From positions 16,866,501 to 16,930,500 of the forward strand of contig NC_057761.1 in the NCBI RefSeq assembly GCF_010389155.1: 64,000 bases of DNA, written 5' to 3'. This DNA is from Erigeron canadensis. Lineage: Eukaryota; Streptophyta; Magnoliopsida; Asterales; Asteraceae. Shown here one piece after another: positions 1 through 11,767 of this stretch. Every line of letters begins with the position of its first letter. Positions within the stretch are counted from its first letter, which is position 1. Both the position numbers and the translations under genes were made by a program. The notes beneath the pieces were generated by a model. The model was not told where the DNA came from. It was given only the letters and a program-made list of their open reading frames with translations, and ran no database searches.

Positions 1-42
1 TTGAAAGTAAAAAGTTTAGCTATTTGCAGATATACCAGATAG

Positions 43-201
43 TGCTGCCCACCTCTATCAAGTAAGGCTCACTAACTGAAGATTTGAGTTCAGTATGTTT
101 TCAATGTTGCCCACCATATATCAGGTGAGGCTCACTAGCTGAAAGTCTAGTCAGAAGGGTTTTAGTGTGATCCACTTCTCTGAGGTGAGGCCCACTAGTT
201 A
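43..201. repeat. degenerate 61-bp tandem triplication
   Basis: Three diverged copies of a unit with the core 'GCCCAC..TATCAGGTGAGGCTCACTA' begin near 43, 105 and 165, so the period is 61-62 bp. No ORF or known family is recognised. The rest of 1-600 holds nothing I can name. Confidence 0.6.
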
Positions 202-599
202 CTTAAACTCGTTTTCGTGTCGTTTTCAAAGTCGTTTAAAGGTTATATAGGTATGAGATAAGTCATGTAATACGATTGAATGAGTTACACTATATTGTTT
301 TATATAAATATAGTGTTTCTATATAAAATATAATAATATTTTTCTAAGTGGTGGAATGGTAAAATTCTCAAATAGGGTAAACGGTTACCCCGATGATTTT
401 ATAACAGCTCAAACATTGAAGTACAAGTAATGTGACCAAATGTCACATTAGTTCATATTTGCGACAGCCTCACAAATATGGTTTCACCTAATCTAGCTAG
501 CAAAACTAACTTAATATTCTCGACATTACAAACTAAATTAAATAAACATGATGACACATAATGTAATGAAGAAAATAGTCATCAGTGGCACTTCAAACT

Positions 600-1895
600 T
601 CCACATAGCTTCCATCTTCACGTGAATCTAAAGATTATCCTTGGAGAACACAATCGGGAAGTCCCTATTTATCAAGCAGACCTCTAACATGATCATTCTT
701 TTTGAACTTCATCATGGCTAACTTTAAACGTATTGTGTCCCGAATAATGTCCATCATCTTTGCAACCGTCCTTGAATCATTAGAAAACATTCGTCGATTC
801 CTTTCCTGCCAAATGAAGTATGCCACAGCAGCCAGCGTAATTTTCCCAATGATTCTCTTGGCAGATTTACTTCGTGCATACGGCTTCATCCACTCAATGA
901 TATCGTTCCATCTACATGAGACGTTATCCATGCATGCAAGTGGTTTAAACATATTCCACACCTGCTCAGAATAATGGCATTCAAAAAACAAATGCTCGTG
1001 CGAATCCGAACCCCTGTAACATAATGAACAACAAAGAAGGTTAAGGTTAACAGGTCCTCCAACATCCTACTGTTTTAGCCTGTCATGCGTTTTAAGTTTC
1101 CGCCTCATAATCAGGCATAAGGGAAACGCATGTCTAGGGATACTATGAGAAAACCATACCAAGTGAACCCACGGGACTTCATCCTGTCTCCATCGAATAG
1201 TCTCCCAAACAATCGAGGACGAGAACTAATTCTCATTCCCGCTAATATCACGCCAAACAAGTGTATCATCTTTATAAACATTAATTGTTGGGGGAGGCAA
1301 GTTTATAAGTACCGGAAACAGGTCATACCAAGCTATAGGCCATTTCCACATCCCTGCAATCAGCTATTCTAGCATCCATAGAAAAGCTCTTGCAATATTA
1401 CGCGGGGATATAATGTTTGCGAGTGGACTAGCTGAGCTCCATCTATCGAACCAGGCGCTTGTCTTCTGTCCATTCCCAATATTCGACCAAATATACGGCC
1501 TGATTTTGGTTCTAAGTTGTAAAAGTTTTCTCCATCCCCAACTAGCACCGGCTTGAAGCGGTGCGTCCCAAAAACTCCGACCTTTGAGCTTATTTGAATA
1601 GATCCATTTCACCTATAAAGAATCACGCTTTGTCAATATGCTCCATATATGTGTAGTCATTAGACTATAATTGACATCCTGAATTCGTCAGATACCAAGT
1701 CCTCCTTCAACTTTAGGTAAGCAAATAGATTTCCAAGAGGCCTTCGGTTTAATCTTTCCAGGCGAGTCATGACTCCATAAAAATCTTCTAATTTGTTGCT
1801 CGAGTTCTTTAATAATTCTAGCCGGTAGAATAAACACTGAAGCCCAATAAATATACATAGATGAGAGAACCGAAATTCTCAAATAAAGTCATCTG
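600..1895 (-). pseudogene. L1-type LINE 3' fragment (RT thumb and zf-RVT end)
   Basis: Read on the minus strand, broken frames give the end of a plant L1-clade reverse transcriptase in the right order. At 1882-1688 is the thumb region (SSMYIYWASVFILP, RRFLW, GGLGI). At 1612-1364 is the segment with KGRSFWD, SWGWRKLL, IGNG and WFDRW. At 991-665 is the zinc-binding C-terminal domain (FFECHYSEQVW ... YFIWQERNRR). Stops and frameshifts separate the blocks, so it is dead. The endonuclease and RT palm are absent upstream, which fits a normal 5'-truncated insertion with its 3' end at the left. The LINE at 45.4-48.5 kb keeps the opposite half of a similar element on the plus strand, so the two are separate insertions. 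Confidence 0.9.
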
Positions 1896-2820
1896 TAAAA
1901 AAATGTTTAGATGATGATGTTGATGACTAAATGTTTAGAATTCATTTATTTCCACTTTCTTGAATAAGTTATTGGGTTTAATTGTTACACTATCTATAAG
2001 TTAATTTAGTTTTATACACCATGTCTTTTGGCCGTTTTTAATAGTGAGCTTTTGATACTTAATGAAATGAAATATTCTTGTAGATTCACAAAGCGTGTAA
2101 TCGAGGGTAAATGCCATAATAAACTCAACTATGATACCACAAGACTTTACAAGACACAAGATGAAGAAACAATTTCAAAACACGAAGATCAGACCTTCGG
2201 GCCGAAGGAGCGCTCATCTATCACAGAAGCAACATTACTGTCACTCGTATAGGTGGTGCCAGATCCGACTTTTTGCATATAAATAGAAAATTAAACTCTC
2301 ACTTTCCAGATAGAGCACAATAATTTCCAGATAGAGCACAATAACCCTTTTAGACGAAAACCCTACCTTTAAGTAGATAATTAGCAAGTTTCAAGGGGAT
2401 TTTTCATTATTCTTATTGGTAAGCAATGTCTTTTTACTTTTCATACTTTGTTATTCCTTTAATTATGTCTCGCTTGTAGCTTTATACTTGTTTGGATGAT
2501 GCGATCATTATATAAATTACTTGTTTGCTTTTGTTTTTATGTCAGATTTGTTGGATAGTATCCATGTATACTGACTAACTATACTACAAACAAACGGATT
2601 CTTTGCTCGTTAGTGTGTTTAGTTAAGAAATATTATCCAGTACTACTTTTTTTTATAGTTAGATACCTTTTTTTTTCAAATTAAAAAAATATCAAAATGA
2701 TATTTTCAAACAAAGTCACCCTTATATATATAACTATATATTATATGTATATAAAAAATTTCCATCATGTTATCATCAAAAACATCATCTTATTTGTAGT
2801 AGCAATTTTGTTGTTTTAGT
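1896..2820. other. stretch without recognised gene
   Basis: AT-rich DNA with only short chance ORFs. A 20-bp direct duplication with the core TTTCCAGATAGAGCACAATA lies at about 2303-2343. Nothing else is recognised. Confidence 0.6.
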
Positions 2821-3101
2821 TGTAATATAACTGAAATCGTTCGTGTTCGGGTGCGGAAGTAAGGTGAGTAACAATGGTGGATGTGTGTGTGTTAGTTTGT
2901 GTATTGAGAGAGACAGAGGTATATGTGTGGAAAGCTTGGAAATATATTTAGCAATATGTGACTAAAAGGTTACAAAAGGTTAAGGCTTGAGGGGTATTTA
3001 TACTCTAAGTAAATACATAAGCTCCTCCTCAACCTTATATTACATATACAAATTAACAAAGATAATGAAATACAACTAAGCACTATTTTGAATTTCTAAC
3101 A
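2821..3101 (-). repeat. 3' LTR of element A
   Basis: A 281-bp LTR that on the minus strand starts TGTTAGAAAT and ends TTACA. It has a TATA-like GTATAAATACCCC in the middle. Positions 2821-2940 match 11269-11388 with few differences, which defines the repeat pair. The LTR of element B (38985-39261) shares the TGTTAGAAAT start, a similarly placed TATA box, a CACACA-rich R/U5 part and the TTACA end. Confidence 0.85.
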
Positions 3102-3112
3102 TTCTCCCCCTT
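3102..3112 (-). promoter_or_regulatory. polypurine tract of element A
   Basis: Minus-strand AAGGGGGAGAA directly abuts the TG of the 3' LTR, the expected plus-strand priming site. Similar tracts at 4769-4780 and 8186-8196 may be duplicate PPTs. Confidence 0.85.
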
Positions 3113-3128
3113 AGTGCTTGGTTGTCTC

Positions 3129-6100
3129 CTATCGGTTCCTCCTGTTCCTCCTCCTTCTTTTCTCAGCTCGTCTTTTCTTGTTCTTTCTTTTCTTGTAATC
3201 TTGAGCTGCTTTTGATGTAGATGGCTTATCTCTCATAGAATTCCAAAAAGCTCTTTTCTTGTAACTATTCCAAGAGTCATTCCAATACCTCTTAGGAATG
3301 AAATGCCAGTTAGCACCTTCTGGACGTTCATCAGGCAATCTGATATTATCTTAAAGTTAACTGGAGGAATATTATGAGAACCTCGTTCATGACTTGGATT
3401 CCAAAGAACCCATGAACCTGTCTCAGTATGAATGATTCCTTCTCTTGGTCTAATAGTTCTGACAGCAATAAGATCTCTAACCCTTTGACGAACATCAATT
3501 GTTTCTTGAATCCTTCTTATGTGTCTTTCTCTTTCAATCTGGATGTGTTCATTTTCACTAGGATCAGGATTATCATGTATGGCTCTGAGGAAGAATAAGC
3601 AATATTTCAAAGTGCCATCTGAATACTTGGGAAAATCAGATGCACGGACAAAGATTTTTCCTCTGAAGCTGTTAATGAAAACAAATCCATCCAATTCTTC
3701 TATTGGATCTCCAATCTGATAAGAATCCAACTCATAACCTCCTGCTCTCTGAATTGGTCTCGTGAGATTAATTCTTCTTGTTCTCCTTTCTAGACCAATC
3801 TGGAAATCATTGAACTCATAATATCTGATTATAGCCTGAATGTGACTCTTCAGAGCTTCATAAGCAAGGAGTTGATCTGGAGTATTTGTGATCAAATGAG
3901 CATACTGGTTGTAGAGAAAGAGGATGTCAGAGATTGGTAAGTATTGGAAAGATTCTTCATGAATAGCATAAATGTGACCATCAGCTCTTTGAACTCTAAA
4001 TCGGACAAGTCTTTGATTCTGATACTTGATAGGAGCAATTAATGTCAACACTCTTGTGATTGGACTCTGGAACTAATTATACCACTCTTCACTTCTTACT
4101 GTGCTTTCAGCATTCATCATTTCTAAGTATGCATCCCTTTGATTTTGATGTCTTAAAAGAAAGAATGCTCTCAACCTATTCAAGGTCATGTTAAGTCTTT
4201 CCTCAGATGAGCAGTAAATCGGGAAGGCTCTTTCTTCAATGTATCTTGCCCTGCATACTAATTCTTCAGGTCTGACATTTAGATCTAGCATTTGAGCATA
4301 ATTCTCATAAAAATATCCTTCATTGATTTGCCAGATTTTTTCTCGAGTGATTCTTGAATGTCTAATGCCCATGCTAAGCTCTCTTGGAGTGTCAAGATTA
4401 TTTGTATCTCTTAGATCATAGACAATCTCTTCAAAGATATCTTTCTCAAATTGTTCTTGAGACATAGTAGGTCTTGGTGGAGCATCACTAGAATCATTCG
4501 AATCAGAATCACTGTCATCATCAGTCCTTTTCCCTAGTTGAAACGGATTAAGATCACTAGATTGATCAGAACTTGATGTAGTTGAGTAGTAGTGAGAGAT
4601 ATATTTAACAAGTGGAGGCAGTCATCTGAAACAGAATTATGAACTTGATGAGCTTGAGATGATGAAGGAATATCCACACTTTGACTTTGATCTTGATTTC
4701 CTTCTGTTACTTCTTGAACACTTGCTTCTTGTGTTGTATTATGACCTTCTCCACTATCTTGAGCATTATTCTCCCCCTCGGGTTGATCATCCGGATTTTG
4801 ATCATCCCGACTCCTTAAGATAGTGGCCGGTCGACATTGTTGTTCAAGCTCAGTTAATCTCTTTCGAATTGCTTCAATTTCAGCCTTATGAGCAGTATCA
4901 GTATCCAGGAAATGTTGATAAGAAAGAATTGATTGACAGATGGCTTGCTTTGGTGGATTTAGATTAGGCTCTTCAGATCTTAATCTACGAAGTACTGCCA
5001 TTATGAGAGTATCAGTGGATATACCATTTTCATGAAGCCTATTAGCAGTATAGTCATTCAAATAAGTATCACTGAGATCAGAGTCTGATGAAGATGAAGA
5101 ACTTGAAGAAGAATCAGGAGAATCAGGATCAGGAAATGATTGTTGAGTTGATGAAGTTGGAATTTCTGGGGGTGTTGGTGATGAAATTGGAGATGATTGA
5201 GTGATCGGTGGTGTTGATATGATTGGTTGAGATGACAAAGGAATAACAGTTGGAACAGTTGAAATATGAGTAGTAGGTGTAGAGATTGGAGTAACAACAG
5301 ATGAGCCAATTCTAAGTGCACCACCAGTAAGCAAACTGCGTGGTGAAGAACTGGTTTGAGTCATTGGAAGTTTTCCTGTAATAGAATATCGGGAAGCACG
5401 TAAAACACTTTCTTGTTCTTGTTCAATCCCTTCAACCAGATGAGTCACAAGAGTACGAACAATTGGAGATAATGTTACAACAGCTGGAGATTCAGAAATT
5501 GAAGTATCAGAAGTAATAGAAGCTGACACATCAGTAGTTCCAAGTGGTTCTACTGAGTGACCTGACGACATCATGACTGTCACAGGATTTCCTGTTGGTT
5601 CAAGAGTTTGAGCAACAATTGATGATTCGGCTTCACAACCAAAATCTTGTGGAAAGTGGACAAACATAACACCGGTGTCACTTAGATCAACCGTTAAACC
5701 CAAAGCACGAATAGCTGCAGCAACTGCTCGAGCTCGAGAGAGTTCAAACTGTCGCTGAGCCAATTCAGCTACACGGGTGCCTTCGTTCAAAGCTGGAATA
5801 ATGTTAACGCTGGAAGGACTTCCAAACAATCCTTGAGAGGGCACTAAAGCCGAGCTCTCTATGTTTGTTCCGGCAGCATCACCTAGATGTGCAGATGGTA
5901 TAACAACCGGTGTAAGTGTCCTAGGGGTACTAGACAGACGTGCAGAATCGAAAGTCAAGAGAGGGGCAGATGTCTCTTTATCTTCAACATCCACAGACTC
6001 TAAAGGAGACTGGGATGGAGTACGTGGATTTTGCCCATGCAGAAATGAGACGTCAGTCTGTAGAGAGACTTCCGAATGGCTAGTGGAGGTTTGACCGTGC

Positions 6101-7386
6101 AAGAGTTGGGTGCTCTTGTCTTCTATCCTAGGTCGAACCCGACGAGTATATGTTGTTTGGACTAATGGAAGGCCAACGTTTTCTTTATGCCTTATACCTA
6201 GCCCGGACCTCTCATCCTCTCTAAAATTTTCAACTCCACCCTCATTTCCACCTTGTTCCTCCGGGATGTCCATTACATCATCAGCAAATTGATTGGCTTC
6301 ATTTTCAGATGAATCAATATCAGAATCAGCCACATCTTCTTGTTCAGCTCGGGAGAAACGATCATACTCAAAGCGAGATCTTTTGAATGTTTTCTTTTTG
6401 ATATTAACAGGAATGGACTTCCTGCGGCCTTGAAAGTATGTTGGTGGAGGTGATAGGAAAACAGGTGTAGAAATTGTTGATGAAGGAATTTGAGTTGGAA
6501 TTGGTTGTGATTGAGGCATTGTTGGGGGTTCTGGTGTTAGAATTTCTGGAAGTGGAGATGTTTGAATTGGTGAAGAATGTCTTTGTGGTGAAGGTGTTCT
6601 TGGTGATGGTGATCTTCTGATATTTGAGGTTTTAGGAGGTGGTGATCGAATTGGTCTTGGAGTCCCAGACTCAGAGATTGTATCCTCAGAAGATGTTGGA
6701 GAAGAAGGTTCAACTGGTGTTTTTCTTTTCAACTTCTTTTTCTTTGAACTTCCCTTTTTCTTTTGTTGATGTACTTTCTTACCCAACTTTAGAACAAACA
6801 TTTCACCTCTTTGTTTCTTACTCTTTGGCCTACCTGAACCGGATTCACCCTCACTCTCTTTTCTTTTCCTCTTAGACCCCTCACTTGGCGACCTATGTAC
6901 AACTTGGGTAGGAACCGGGAGGCTTTCCAGTCCCATTGTTGTCCTAATCCAGTCCAGATATGCCTTCTTGGCATCATCAGCATCAGAAACCATATCAAGT
7001 AAAAATGATGGAATCAAATAAGAATAGTTAGGGATACCAGAGTCTCTAACAAATTTGAATGGATGAGTAACAACTTTCCTTGTCTCAAGAAGTCTTGGAA
7101 TGTGCTTCTTGTTCCTGATTATACTTCGGACAATTGCTGAGAGAAATCTTATGAAACGAATATACTTCTTGGGAGCAGATATTTTTCCATTTACTGCTAC
7201 TATCAGCTGATCCCAAAGAAGTTGAGCAATGTCGTAGTGCTGATTGAAAACAAACCCATAGAATATGTACAGCATTGTCTGGGTTAAGTTATCCATTCCT
7301 CTTGTATATGGATGTAAAAAGTTGCTGAGAACAGAAAACACATAGTACCAAATTCTTGGTAACTTTTCAGTTAACCAAACATACAT
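3129..7386 (-). pseudogene. env-position ORF of element A (about 1,400 codons, broken)
   Basis: A long ORF between the gag-like ORF and the 3' LTR. Blocks: an N-terminal globular part (to about residue 150, including KKYIRFIRFL); a low-complexity S/T/P-rich middle with a nuclear-signal-like KRKRKES; the block EEQGGNEGGVEN; a short coiled coil before RPATILRSRDD; a C-terminal globular part (4465-3233, with EERAFPIYC, DILFLYNQY, GSHNIPP); and an Arg/Lys-rich tail. Three lesions: a frameshift near 4618, an in-frame TAG at 4073-4075 and a frameshift near 3352. The upstream ATG at 7386 follows a stop, so the N-terminus is probably incomplete compared with element B. No signal peptide or membrane segment is visible, so 'env-like' describes position only. 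Element B encodes a clear homologue. Function unknown. Confidence 0.85.
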
Positions 7387-8427
7387 CAATATTCACATTC
7401 AATGGATCAAACTGCAACTTGAGCATGGCATAACATTCATCCCTAGCCAAACTAACAATATCATTACGCAACATATCTGAACAGAAACACATCAATCCAT
7501 TTAAACATACTCTGATCAACTTTATTTTCAAGAACAGGGGGGGAAGGGTTTTTGAATTTTCAAAAACATCAAACAAAGCATTTAAACATGTAATAATCAT
7601 TTACACCTATCCTGAACATGCTTCTAATTCACACAGTTAACACAGAAGTACTAACAGAATCGAGAAATTCAAGAAAAATAAAAACAATGAAATCTACATT
7701 CAAACGAGATAGTACCTGTGGATGTGTTTGAAAGTTGATGATGTTATAGAAAGAAATGATCACAGAACGATTTGGAACAAGACCCTTAACTTCTTTTGAT
7801 GATCAGCAACAAAAAATTTTATGAAGATTTTTAGTGAGAGAGTTAGTGATTTTACTGGTATACGTGAACAGATAAGAAAAGAAAAAAAATTATCTTTCCC
7901 TCCTTAAGAAGAAAGAAAGAAAGAAAAAAAAAAATGGGTCGGGTCAGGCTGGGTCGGTTATGGACTTGATTGATATTGGGCTTGACTTGTTTTTGGGCTT
8001 TTTCATTTATCAGATTTCTAAAGACTAGAATAAACAAACAAAACAAAACAAACAAAAATATTTTTGTGAATTTTTTTTTTTTTAAATTTTCTATTTTTAT
8101 ATTTTGTTTTTCTAAAATAACAATGAGTGTCTAATCAAATAGTGCAAATACACAAACTCCTCTTTGCTTCATGAATTATCCTTTCTCTCCCCCTAAAACA
8201 TTGCATGATATAAAACATATTGCACGTAAGCATAGCATCAATCAGATAATGAATGAAATCAGAGAGATGGAGGATTTTTACACAACATGAAGAGGTAAGT
8301 TAGTATATTGGTAATTAGCACTTATTTGAGATAGTTTCTTTGATCAGAAACTCATTCCAGGATCATGTGTTGAATGTCTTCCAAAGTGGAAATACGTAGC
8401 ACAGACCTTTATTACCTACAAAAACAA
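7387..8427 (-). other. non-coding spacer of element A where pol would be expected
   Basis: About 1 kb with no domain and only chance ORFs. On the minus strand a strong donor-like CAG|GTACTATC lies near 7713 and a polypurine-like TTAGGGGGAGA at 8186-8196. The spacer directly links gag-like and env-position ORFs, with no pol relic. Confidence 0.6.
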
Positions 8428-10272
8428 TTATGTTGTTTTTGGTACCCACTTTTGAATGGGTCCTTTTGGGTTAGAAAAATTGATCATGGTATTGTTTGAA
8501 GATTTGGGATTCTGTTTCTTTGGAGTTTTGACAGTGAACCATCCATACTGATCCCTATAAATAGTTATACCCTTAGATGTTTCTTTTGTGAGGAAAACTT
8601 GACTAGTTTTTGACATCTTGGATATTGGACTATTTTTAGAGATAGTTTTAAGAGCAGAGGTTCTAGAAACAGATGAAACATGAACCTTAATGGTGTCTTT
8701 TCCTTTGACAGTTGGTGCAAGCTGACTTTTGGGTGAGTAAAATGAAGTTGGAGTAATCTTAGATTTAGATTCCTTCTTTGATTCAACTTTAGGCTTTTTG
8801 AAAGAAAGTTGTATAACTCCTTTTTTAATTTTTGATTGACTTTTTGGTTGAAAACCAGTTTTGGTGATCATCTTTTCAATCAATGCTATTGCTTTAGCCT
8901 TAAAATTTTCAGGAACCTCAATTTTATGCTCTAAAGTCACTTTACTTTTGTCATTAGGTGTGATCACAGGGGTTTCATAAGAAAGTACCTTTTTGACAGA
9001 AGCAAGACGTTTAGTCTTCAAAGCTTGAATTTTTTCTTCAATCTTGGAAAATGATGCTAACATTGTTGTGGACATTTCTTGAATTTCTTTAGAAGAGATG
9101 CTATCATCCTGCAGTACTTTTGTAGAATTCTCACTCCCATTGGATGGAGTGGAGCAATCATCAGAATTATGATTAATCATCATATGGATAGGGGTGGTCT
9201 CAGTTACCTTTGGGGAATAATCTTGAGTTTTCAGATGTTCAATGACCTTTTGTTGAGACTCAACTTTTTGTTTTAGGTTTTCAATTTCTTTTTCCAATAT
9301 GGTAGTTGGAATATAAGCTCTGTGAGAAATTAATTTGGAAGACTCTTGTTGAGACTCATTTTGTTTCATTGAAATGTTGTCTATTTCTTCTAACTCATAA
9401 ATTGATCTGTTATGAGTTTTCTTGTAAGAATCATTAAGAGCAACATAATCAATGTTTATTTGAGTTGGTTTTGGTCTTTCAACATCATCTGACTCAAAAT
9501 CATCCTCAGATGGTCTGATGAATTCTTGAATCATGCCAAGACAAAGAAATTTTTCATCATACAAAGCACCAAGATCTTTTTTTTGAATTTTCTCTAAATG
9601 TGCTGGATTCTCACAACCTAAACCAAACAGAAGTTCTGATTTATCAATCTTTGATTTATTGTAATAAGCAGTGAAATCCAAAAAAGGATTTTGTTCTATT
9701 TTGTAGATTTTCTCTTGGTAGAACAAAATGTTTTCTTTCAAATCCTCAACTTGTTTTTGAAGAGTTTCAATTTCAACTCCTTTGAGAAAACAAGAACTGT
9801 TTAAGTCAGAAATCTGTCTTTCATGTTTTTCATAATTTGGTCTCATATCTTTCATTTTGTTTGTGAGAAACTCAACATCTGCTTGTCTTGCATTTGCTCT
9901 TATCCATTCATTGGTTTTCTCAAGCTGTAAGGTCTCAATGGTTTGCTTGAGTGAATGGACAGTCTTTTCAAGGTCTTGACATTTATTGGTTAGATGTGCA
10001 TTGGGTGAAACAACTTGAGAATTGTTACTTGACAAATGCATTTCTTTCAAAGAGTCATAGTTAACTTTGAGAGCATCATGAGCTATTGAGAGTTGAGAAA
10101 AAGCTTCGTTAAGTTTATCAAACTCTTGTTTAGCTATATTCAAATTTGTCTTCAAAGTAAGATTTTGCATTGTCAAAGTATCAGTAGTTGTTTGAAGAGA
10201 CAAGTAGTCAGTTTGAGTAAAAACTTGTACCTCTCTTGATGAAATGTCTGAATTGATGTTGATTATTGTCAT
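8428..10272 (-). CDS. coiled-coil gag-like protein of element A (614 aa, intact)
   Basis: An intact ORF from ATG at 10272. Residues of about 20-190 and 330-360 are rich in heptad-like Leu/Ile/Lys/Glu runs (LEKTVHSLKQTIETLQ, LQKQVEDLKENI), which predicts a long coiled coil. The C-terminus is basic and Ser/Lys-rich and ends near GPIQKWVPK, the kind of segment found between gag zinc knuckle and protease in copia/Sirevirus polyproteins. There is no UBN2-type capsid domain and no CCHC knuckle, so this is a gag remnant or specialised structural protein, not a full gag. It is the only long undamaged ORF in element A, although the 5' LTR has lost its promoter. Retroelement origin is likely; exact function is unknown. 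Confidence 0.75.
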   Translation of the reverse strand: MTIININSDISSREVQVFTQTDYLSLQTTTDTLTMQNLTLKTNLNIAKQEFDKLNEAFSQLSIAHDALKVNYDSLKEMHLSSNNSQVVSPNAHLTNKCQDLEKTVHSLKQTIETLQLEKTNEWIRANARQADVEFLTNKMKDMRPNYEKHERQISDLNSSCFLKGVEIETLQKQVEDLKENILFYQEKIYKIEQNPFLDFTAYYNKSKIDKSELLFGLGCENPAHLEKIQKKDLGALYDEKFLCLGMIQEFIRPSEDDFESDDVERPKPTQINIDYVALNDSYKKTHNRSIYELEEIDNISMKQNESQQESSKLISHRAYIPTTILEKEIENLKQKVESQQKVIEHLKTQDYSPKVTETTPIHMMINHNSDDCSTPSNGSENSTKVLQDDSISSKEIQEMSTTMLASFSKIEEKIQALKTKRLASVKKVLSYETPVITPNDKSKVTLEHKIEVPENFKAKAIALIEKMITKTGFQPKSQSKIKKGVIQLSFKKPKVESKKESKSKITPTSFYSPKSQLAPTVKGKDTIKVHVSSVSRTSALKTISKNSPISKMSKTSQVFLTKETSKGITIYRDQYGWFTVKTPKKQNPKSSNNTMINFSNPKGPIQKWVPKTT

Positions 10273-10330
10273 TTGAAATGATTGAATTACAATTTAAAAA
10301 ACTTGATTTAGAAAATGAAACTAGAAATTT

Positions 10331-10818
10331 AGATCGTTTTAGATTTTTTGAAAAAAATTTCTAAGTATTGAAAAGGAAACTGGGACGATCTAAATTAGAT
10401 CGTTTTAGAAATTTAAAAAAAATTTCCTAAGTGATGAAGAAGAAAGACGAAAGAAGAAAGAAGATGGAAAATAAATGAAATGTTTTAAAAAAGATCGTTT
10501 TAAGGAATTGTAAAGAAGAGTTAGAACGATCTAAATTTAGATCGTTTTAACAATTTGAGTGAAAAATTTTCTAAGTATGAAAACTTTGAAAATTTGGGCA
10601 GAGTAACACAATGATTTGGAAATTTTTGAGCAAAACCAATCTCAAGGAGATCAGTTACCCAAGGAAGTGTGTGATTCCCAATCACAACAATTTAAGAATC
10701 ACGATCCACACACCACACAATTCACACAGAATTATACAAGCTAGAAAACTTCAAAATGGTCCAAAAACTAGAACGATCTAAAAGAGATCGTTTTAGTTCC
10801 TGCAACAGAGATCGTTTT
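10331..10818. repeat. reiterated palindrome cluster in the leader of element A
   Basis: The motif GATCGTTTTAG and its complement recur at about 10331, 10384-10408, 10492, 10524-10551, 10771-10795 and 10807. Three sites are back-to-back inverted pairs; the best is the 20-mer ACGATCTAAATTTAGATCGT at 10526-10545. Between them a second phrase (AAAAATTTCTAAGT) also repeats, as in an old tandem array with period about 50-90 bp. Confidence 0.8.
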
Positions 10819-11254
10819 GAGATACCTGCACATATAAACAGAACAGATAAAGCAAATGGTTTTTGATACAAAATTGATCAATTCTCACTCAGTTTTGAGA
10901 ATTAGGATGTGATCTAAACATCAAAATGCTCAGAAAATGATCGCGCACAATCCTAAAAACAATTCCATATCTCAAATCAACTTAATTGTGAAATCAAATT
11001 TTGATCAATTTTTTGAAAATTTTGATTTTACTCAAAACTTTGAATTTGATTCTGAAACTTAACAGAATGTTTTGAAATATGATTTGGAAAGTATTAGTGA
11101 ACAAAAACTTGAAAATTGAACAGAAATTGAATGTAAATTGTTGAAGAACAGAAATGGCGGTAAATGGTTCTTTGAACACGTAGAAGAAGAATTTGAACAA
11201 AATTCAATGAATCTGTATTGAATCTGTTCTGGATCGTCATGTGATTGTTGTTTT

Positions 11255-11266
11255 GCTCTGATACCA
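11255..11266 (-). promoter_or_regulatory. primer-binding site for initiator-Met tRNA
   Basis: Minus-strand TGGTATCAGAGC, the classic iMet PBS of plant copia elements, two bases after the CA end of the 5' LTR. It fixes the transcription direction of element A. Confidence 0.9.
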
Positions 11267-11268
11267 CA

Positions 11269-11387
11269 TGTAAAATAATGGAAATCGCTCGTGTTCGGGT
11301 GCGGAAGTAAGGTGAGTAACAATGGTGGATGTGTGTGTGTTAGTGTGTGTATTGAGAGAGACAGTGGTATATGTGTGGAAAGCTTGT
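11269..11387 (-). repeat. truncated 5' LTR of element A
   Basis: 119 bp matching the PBS-proximal part of the 3' LTR. Homology stops abruptly after AAGCTTG at 11387, so U3 and the TATA box are gone and the element has no own promoter copy here. 11388-11558 beyond it is AT-rich with nothing recognised. Confidence 0.85.
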
Positions 11388-11567
11388 AATTTACTCTATA
11401 TTTCTACTTTTTATAATATAAATTTTAAAAATAAATAAAAATAATATATAAATTTTTTCTTTTACAATCTTTTCCCTGCAATTTGAATCCATCATTCCAA
11501 AAAACTCAGTTCTTACTTCACCTTAATACACAAACATATATATCATTTATGTATATGTATATATGTA

Positions 11568-11758
11568 GGGAAAAGGGAATATATGGTTGTCCGGCACCCA
11601 AACTTATGTGTGAAACCCCTCACATACTAATATTTTATTAATTCTTGTTTAATGAATAAATGCATGGGTCCCCGTGATTTTTATAGATTAAAAAAATAAA
11701 TATACGAGTGTTACATGCCTAAGCTTAGATACCGGACAACCTTATATACTCATCCCCC
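11568..11758. mobile_element. MULE-type MITE with 9-bp target duplication
   Basis: 191 bp with terminal inverted repeats sharing the core GGTTGTCCGG and ending GGG..CCC. It is flanked on both sides by the perfect 9-bp direct repeat ATATATGTA (11559-11567 and 11759-11767). The 9-bp duplication is typical of Mutator-like elements. No coding capacity. The target is itself TA-rich, so a chance match is not excluded. Confidence 0.75.
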
Positions 11759-11767
11759 ATATATGTA

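Larger units (their letters stand above)
2821..11387 (-). mobile_element. element A: pol-less copia/Sirevirus-like LTR element
   Basis: On the minus strand the order is truncated 5' LTR (11387-11269), iMet primer-binding site (11266-11255), leader with reiterated palindromes, coiled-coil gag-like ORF (10272-8428), spacer with a polypurine-like tract, large env-position ORF (7386-3129), polypurine tract (3112-3102) and 3' LTR (3101-2821). I find no protease, integrase, reverse transcriptase or RNase H, so it would need enzymes in trans. The iMet PBS, repeated AAGGGGGAG-like tracts and a long ORF between the pol position and the 3' LTR are Sirevirus traits; the family placement is inference because no pol exists to type. 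The first 119-120 bp of both LTRs match almost perfectly, so the boundaries are firm on that side. Confidence 0.8.

Noticed and set aside
4534..7389. Reading the long Ser/Thr/Pro-rich ORF as a plant host protein (nuclear or cell-wall type)
   Set aside because: It lies inside a defined LTR/PBS/PPT frame and has a homologue in the same place of a second element.
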